Shown here: positions 4,302 to 7,088 of the stretch, piece after piece
How the letters are laid out: every line of letters starts with the position of its first letter
Position numbering within the stretch: position 1 is the stretch's first letter
Assembly (NCBI GenBank): GCA_913020625.1
Contig: CAJVZX010000038.1
Span: 1-7,088, forward strand
Origin: an uncultured Pelagibacterales bacterium
GTDB lineage: Bacteria > Pseudomonadota > Alphaproteobacteria > Pelagibacterales > Pelagibacteraceae
Reading direction: 5' to 3'
Length of the DNA stretch: 7,088 bases
The notes under the pieces: model-generated
The model's database searches: none
Told to the model about the DNA's origin: nothing
The model's input: only the letters and a program-made list of their open reading frames with translations
Position numbers and translations under genes: made by a program

Positions 4302-6191
4302 ATGTTACCAGGACAAATTGGATTTATATCTTTAGTTTTTTCGCTTTTTATATCTCTTATTTTATTTTTTTTTATTTTTCAAGATTATAAATCTGAAAGC
4401 CAAGCTCCTAGTTTAAAAGTTTATAGTCTTTCCTTTTTACAATTATTAACAATAATAATAAGTTTTTTTTGTTTAGTATTATCATTTGTCATTTCCGATT
4501 TTTCACTGGCAGCTGTTTATCAAAATTCGCACACTACTAAACCTTTATTATATAAAATTTCTGGAACCTGGGGAAATCATGAAGGAAGTTTATTGCTCTG
4601 GTTATTAGTTTTATCTATATTTTCTTTTTGTTTTTTAGTTCAGTCAAAATATACTCCAAAAAAATATCGTTTACTTACAGTTTTATTTCAAAATATAATT
4701 ACAATAGGATTTTTATTATTTGTAATTAAAACATCTAATCCCTTTTTAAACTTATTTCCTGTGCCCAATGAAGGTTTAGGCTTAAATCCAATTTTACAGG
4801 ATCCTGCTTTGGCAATTCATCCACCTATTTTATATTTAGGGTATGTAGGATCTTCAATTATTTTTTCATCAGCGCTATCCGCAATGATACACAGGTTTGT
4901 TAATCCATCATGGGCTGATTCAATTAAAATTTGGATATTAACACCCTGGATATTCTTAACATTGGGAATTATGCTTGGTTCGATTTGGGCATATTATGAA
5001 CTAGGTTGGGGAGGATTTTGGTTTTGGGATCCAGTAGAGAATGTTTCATTAATGCCTTGGTTTTCATTAACAGCATTGGTTCATTCTATTATCATTCTTA
5101 AAAAAAGGGATACATTTCACTCATGGGTGTTAATACTGGCAATTATAACATTCACACTTAGCATGAATGGTACTTTTTTAGTTAGATCAGGAATTTTAAA
5201 TTCAGTGCATACATTTGCGAATGATCCGGAAAGAGGGTTTTATATATTAACATTTTTATTTCTACTAATATTATTATCCTTAATTATTTTTTTTATTTAT
5301 CAGCCAAAAGATAACTCTGTAAAAAGTTTTTTTTTATTTAGTAGAGAAACTGCTATCTCGGTAAATAACTGGTTTATGATGTTTTTTTTATCTGCCGTAC
5401 TAATTGGAACGATTTATCCATTAATATTAGAAATAACAAAAGATATAAAAATTTCAGTCGGAGCACCTTTTTTTAATATAATAATTATTCCTTTTTTAGT
5501 TCCTTTTTTATTTTTTATGATTTTTGGACCAAAATTAAAATGGATAAAAACAAATGAAAATTTAATGTCAAAAAAATTAATTTTTAATTTTTTTCTTTCA
5601 CTTGTTTTTTCTTCTATTATTTATTTTTTTTGGGGTAAAGCAACTTTGTTAAATTCTATAATATTTTTATTAGGTTTATTTTTACTACTTACTTTATTGT
5701 TTGAATTTCTTGAAACAATTACAAAAAAAAATAAAGTCAATATTCCAAGGATCATATCTCATTTTGGTTTTGGATTGCTTATAGTTAGTATTTCTTTAAA
5801 TACTATTTTCTCTGTTGAAATGGATATAAATTTAAAAATTGGAGAAAGCTATAAATTTAAAAAGTATGAATTAAAATTTAATAGCATTTCAGGAAAAGTT
5901 GAAAAAAATTTCAACAGTTTGTTGGGCAATTTTAGTTTAACAGATCCTAAGGGTGACATTTCTTATTTAAAACCAGAAATAAGAATTTATAATCAGCCAA
6001 GCATAACAACCAGTGAAGCAAATATTAAGACAAATTTTTTTTATGATAGGTTTATAACTATGAATAATATTCAAAATAGCGAATTTTTTAATATAAGATT
6101 TCAACAAAAACCTATGATGATTTGGATATGGATTTCGGCTTTGCTTATTTCACTAGGAGGTATTTTAAGTGTTTTTAGACAAAAAGATTAA
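4302..6191 (+). CDS. ccmF: Cytochrome c heme lyase subunit CcmF
   Basis: A 629-residue polytopic protein, close to the roughly 650 of E. coli CcmF, with about 15 membrane helices. Together with CcmH it takes heme from holo-CcmE and joins it to the CXXCH motif of apocytochrome c. Signatures in order: ISGTWGNHEGSLLLW (86-100), DPALAIHPPILYLGYVG (167-183), and the WWD heme platform GGFWFWDPVENVSLMPW (237-253). The four expected histidines are all present: H173 and H303 in the WWD heme site, and H261 and H487 as ligands of the stable heme b (E. coli His261/His491). A periplasmic domain spans about 505-600 before the last helix (606-624). It starts 4 bp after ccmE, and its last 23 bases overlap ccmG. 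The gene is intact, with no frameshift. Many T-runs reflect hydrophobic Phe/Leu/Ile codons in a low-GC genome. Confidence 0.97.
   Translation: MLPGQIGFISLVFSLFISLILFFFIFQDYKSESQAPSLKVYSLSFLQLLTIIISFFCLVLSFVISDFSLAAVYQNSHTTKPLLYKISGTWGNHEGSLLLWLLVLSIFSFCFLVQSKYTPKKYRLLTVLFQNIITIGFLLFVIKTSNPFLNLFPVPNEGLGLNPILQDPALAIHPPILYLGYVGSSIIFSSALSAMIHRFVNPSWADSIKIWILTPWIFLTLGIMLGSIWAYYELGWGGFWFWDPVENVSLMPWFSLTALVHSIIILKKRDTFHSWVLILAIITFTLSMNGTFLVRSGILNSVHTFANDPERGFYILTFLFLLILLSLIIFFIYQPKDNSVKSFFLFSRETAISVNNWFMMFFLSAVLIGTIYPLILEITKDIKISVGAPFFNIIIIPFLVPFLFFMIFGPKLKWIKTNENLMSKKLIFNFFLSLVFSSIIYFFWGKATLLNSIIFLLGLFLLLTLLFEFLETITKKNKVNIPRIISHFGFGLLIVSISLNTIFSVEMDINLKIGESYKFKKYELKFNSISGKVEKNFNSLLGNFSLTDPKGDISYLKPEIRIYNQPSITTSEANIKTNFFYDRFITMNNIQNSEFFNIRFQQKPMMIWIWISALLISLGGILSVFRQKD
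6155..6160 (+). promoter_or_regulatory. Consensus Shine-Dalgarno sequence that fixes the ccmG start
   Basis: AGGAGG lies inside the ccmF coding sequence (within the codons of ISLGGIL, around G619-G620) with 8 nt of spacing to the GTG at 6169. It is the only perfect Shine-Dalgarno sequence I see ahead of a gene in this window and makes the GTG start of ccmG the clear choice. Confidence 0.75.
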
Positions 6192-6723
6192 TTTCAAAAG
6201 ATTAATAATATTTATTTCAACTTTTATATTATTATTCCTATTAGCAATTATTTTTTTTAAAAGTTTAAAAACTGAAAATGTTTATATTCCTGATCAATTA
6301 ACAGGAAAAGAAATACCAAATTTCTCTTCAAAATCATTGCTTGATAATCAATATCTGGAGTCGGAAAAAATTTTTATTAACAAAAAATACTATCTTATAA
6401 ATATCTGGGCTTCTTGGTGTGGTCCTTGCAGAGACGAACATCCCTATCTAATAAAATTATCACAAAATGATAAATTAAAAATTGTTGGTATTAATTTTAA
6501 AGATAAAAAAAAAAACGCATTATCTTTTTTAAATAAACAAGGTAATCCATATAAGCAAATTTTTATTGATTATGATGGATCTTTATCAATTAATTTAGGA
6601 GCTTATGGAATTCCTGAGACATTGTTAATTAATAATAAGAAGATAGTTTTATTAAAATTTATAGGTCCTTTAAATTCTCAAAAATACCAAAAAATTATTG
6701 ATGCTATTAATAATGAAAAATAA
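6169..6723 (+). CDS. ccmG: Thiol:disulfide interchange protein CcmG (DsbE)
   Basis: A 184-residue membrane-anchored periplasmic thioredoxin. A basic N-terminus (KKINFKR) precedes one membrane helix at about 11-31; the thioredoxin domain follows from about 45. The active site is WASWCGPCRDEHP (80-92) with cysteines C84 and C87. The cis-proline is P149 in YGIPET, the usual CcmG form of this loop, where the glutamate after the proline is typical. IPNFSSKSL (49-57) is the standard entry to the domain. CcmG keeps apocytochrome cysteines, or CcmH, reduced using electrons from CcdA/DsbD. The start is GTG at 6169, chosen because AGGAGG is 8 nt upstream and because the N-terminal membrane anchor follows at normal distance. 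This makes a 23-nt overlap with ccmF. Its end overlaps ccmH by 11 nt. Confidence 0.96.
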   Translation: MFLDKKINFKRLIIFISTFILLFLLAIIFFKSLKTENVYIPDQLTGKEIPNFSSKSLLDNQYLESEKIFINKKYYLINIWASWCGPCRDEHPYLIKLSQNDKLKIVGINFKDKKKNALSFLNKQGNPYKQIFIDYDGSLSINLGAYGIPETLLINNKKIVLLKFIGPLNSQKYQKIIDAINNEK

Positions 6724-7088
6724 GTTATTTATATTAATTTTAATTGGACTTTTTTTTAGTATTAATAATAGTTATTCTAAAGAAGATCATTTAGATGAAC
6801 TGAAAAAAATATCAAAAAATATAAGATGTTTGATTTGCCAAGGGCAATCAATTGATGATTCCAATTCTGATTTTGCCATTAATATTAAATATGTAATTTT
6901 AAAAAAATTAAATAAAGGATCGTCAGAAGATGAAATTTATGATTTTTTAAAAAGCAAATATGGCGATTGGATAGTATATAAGCCAGAATTTAAATTATAT
7001 AATTTGCTTTTATGGTTAATTCCTTATTTTATTTTTTTTATTGGAGGAATTTTAATTTATCAAAAAATTTTTAAAAAAAATGAAAAAA
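6713..7088 (+). CDS. ccmH: Cytochrome c-type biogenesis protein CcmH/CycL (3' end beyond window)
   Basis: Frame open from ATG 6713 to the window edge, giving 125 residues (MKNKLFILIL to IFKKNEK). A signal peptide covers about 1-22. The redox motif RCLICQGQSIDDSNS (38-52) carries C39 and C42 in the L-R-C-x-x-C-Q form of the family; it reduces or holds the apocytochrome CXXCH for heme attachment by CcmF. KYGDWIVYKP (82-91) is the conserved end of the three-helix domain, followed by the C-terminal membrane helix at about 97-116 and a lysine-rich tail. The protein is therefore nearly complete, and only a few residues are probably missing. It is the single-domain alphaproteobacterial form; the CcmI (TPR) part fused in E. 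coli CcmH is not fused here up to the edge. The ATG lies inside the end of ccmG (11-nt overlap), suggesting translational coupling. Confidence 0.95.
   Translation, partial: MKNKLFILILIGLFFSINNSYSKEDHLDELKKISKNIRCLICQGQSIDDSNSDFAINIKYVILKKLNKGSSEDEIYDFLKSKYGDWIVYKPEFKLYNLLLWLIPYFIFFIGGILIYQKIFKKNEK

Noticed and set aside
5000..5060. CcmF/CcmC as a System II (CcsA/ResC) or CcsBA component
   Set aside because: The WWD motif is shared, but length, the four histidines, and the neighbours ccmD, ccmE, ccmG and ccmH fit System I CcmF.
1..7088. Mobile elements, CRISPR arrays, phage genes or toxin-antitoxin pairs
   Set aside because: No transposase, integrase, terminal repeats, regularly spaced repeats or toxin-like small gene pairs are visible; all substantial frames are accounted for by conserved core genes.

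Overview
The window is strongly A/T-rich and tightly packed, with gaps of 0 to 174 bp and several overlapping genes. Lysine, asparagine and isoleucine codons are abundant, and the families present (a DUF2794 protein, YciB/IspZ, HspQ, Ccm System I) are typical of Alphaproteobacteria. Together this suggests a streamlined marine alphaproteobacterium of the SAR11/Pelagibacterales type. That assignment is inferred from composition and gene content; there is no rRNA or other marker gene here.

Layout. (1) 1-588, minus: N-terminal 196 residues of a Tas-like aldo/keto reductase, cut by the window edge. (2) 589-675: divergent promoter gap. (3) 676-1437, plus: Bax inhibitor-1/YccA-family seven-helix membrane protein, converging with 4 bp to spare on (4) a minus-strand pair: yciB (inner-membrane septation/envelope protein, GTG start) followed with no gap by a DUF2794 protein. 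(5) 2348-2429: second divergent gap. (6) 2430-2750, plus: hspQ. (7) 2751-2924: the largest intergenic space, holding two abutting inverted repeats, a T-run and a consensus -10 box. (8) 2925-7088, plus: the cytochrome c maturation (System I) genes ccmC-ccmD-ccmE-ccmF-ccmG-ccmH, with ccmH cut by the right edge just short of its likely end.

The ccm genes form one continuous operon with spacings of -4, +12, +4, -23 and -11 nt. They encode heme delivery to the periplasm and loading onto CcmE (CcmC, CcmD), the covalent heme chaperone (CcmE), the heme lyase (CcmF, CcmH) and the thiol reductant that prepares apocytochrome CXXCH cysteines (CcmG). All expected catalytic or ligand residues that I could check are present. 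The ABC-transporter pair ccmA/ccmB is not at the head of the operon and must be elsewhere if the system is complete; ccmI, if present, would lie beyond the right edge.

Nothing in the protein-coding content looks like an undescribed system. The least explained element is the folded-looking intergenic stretch at 2756-2878 between hspQ and ccmC. A second theme is that the first gene of every transcription unit lacks a visible Shine-Dalgarno sequence and has a -10-like hexamer very close to its start codon, which would fit leaderless or near-leaderless mRNAs. In contrast, the internal gene ccmG has a perfect AGGAGG before a GTG start.
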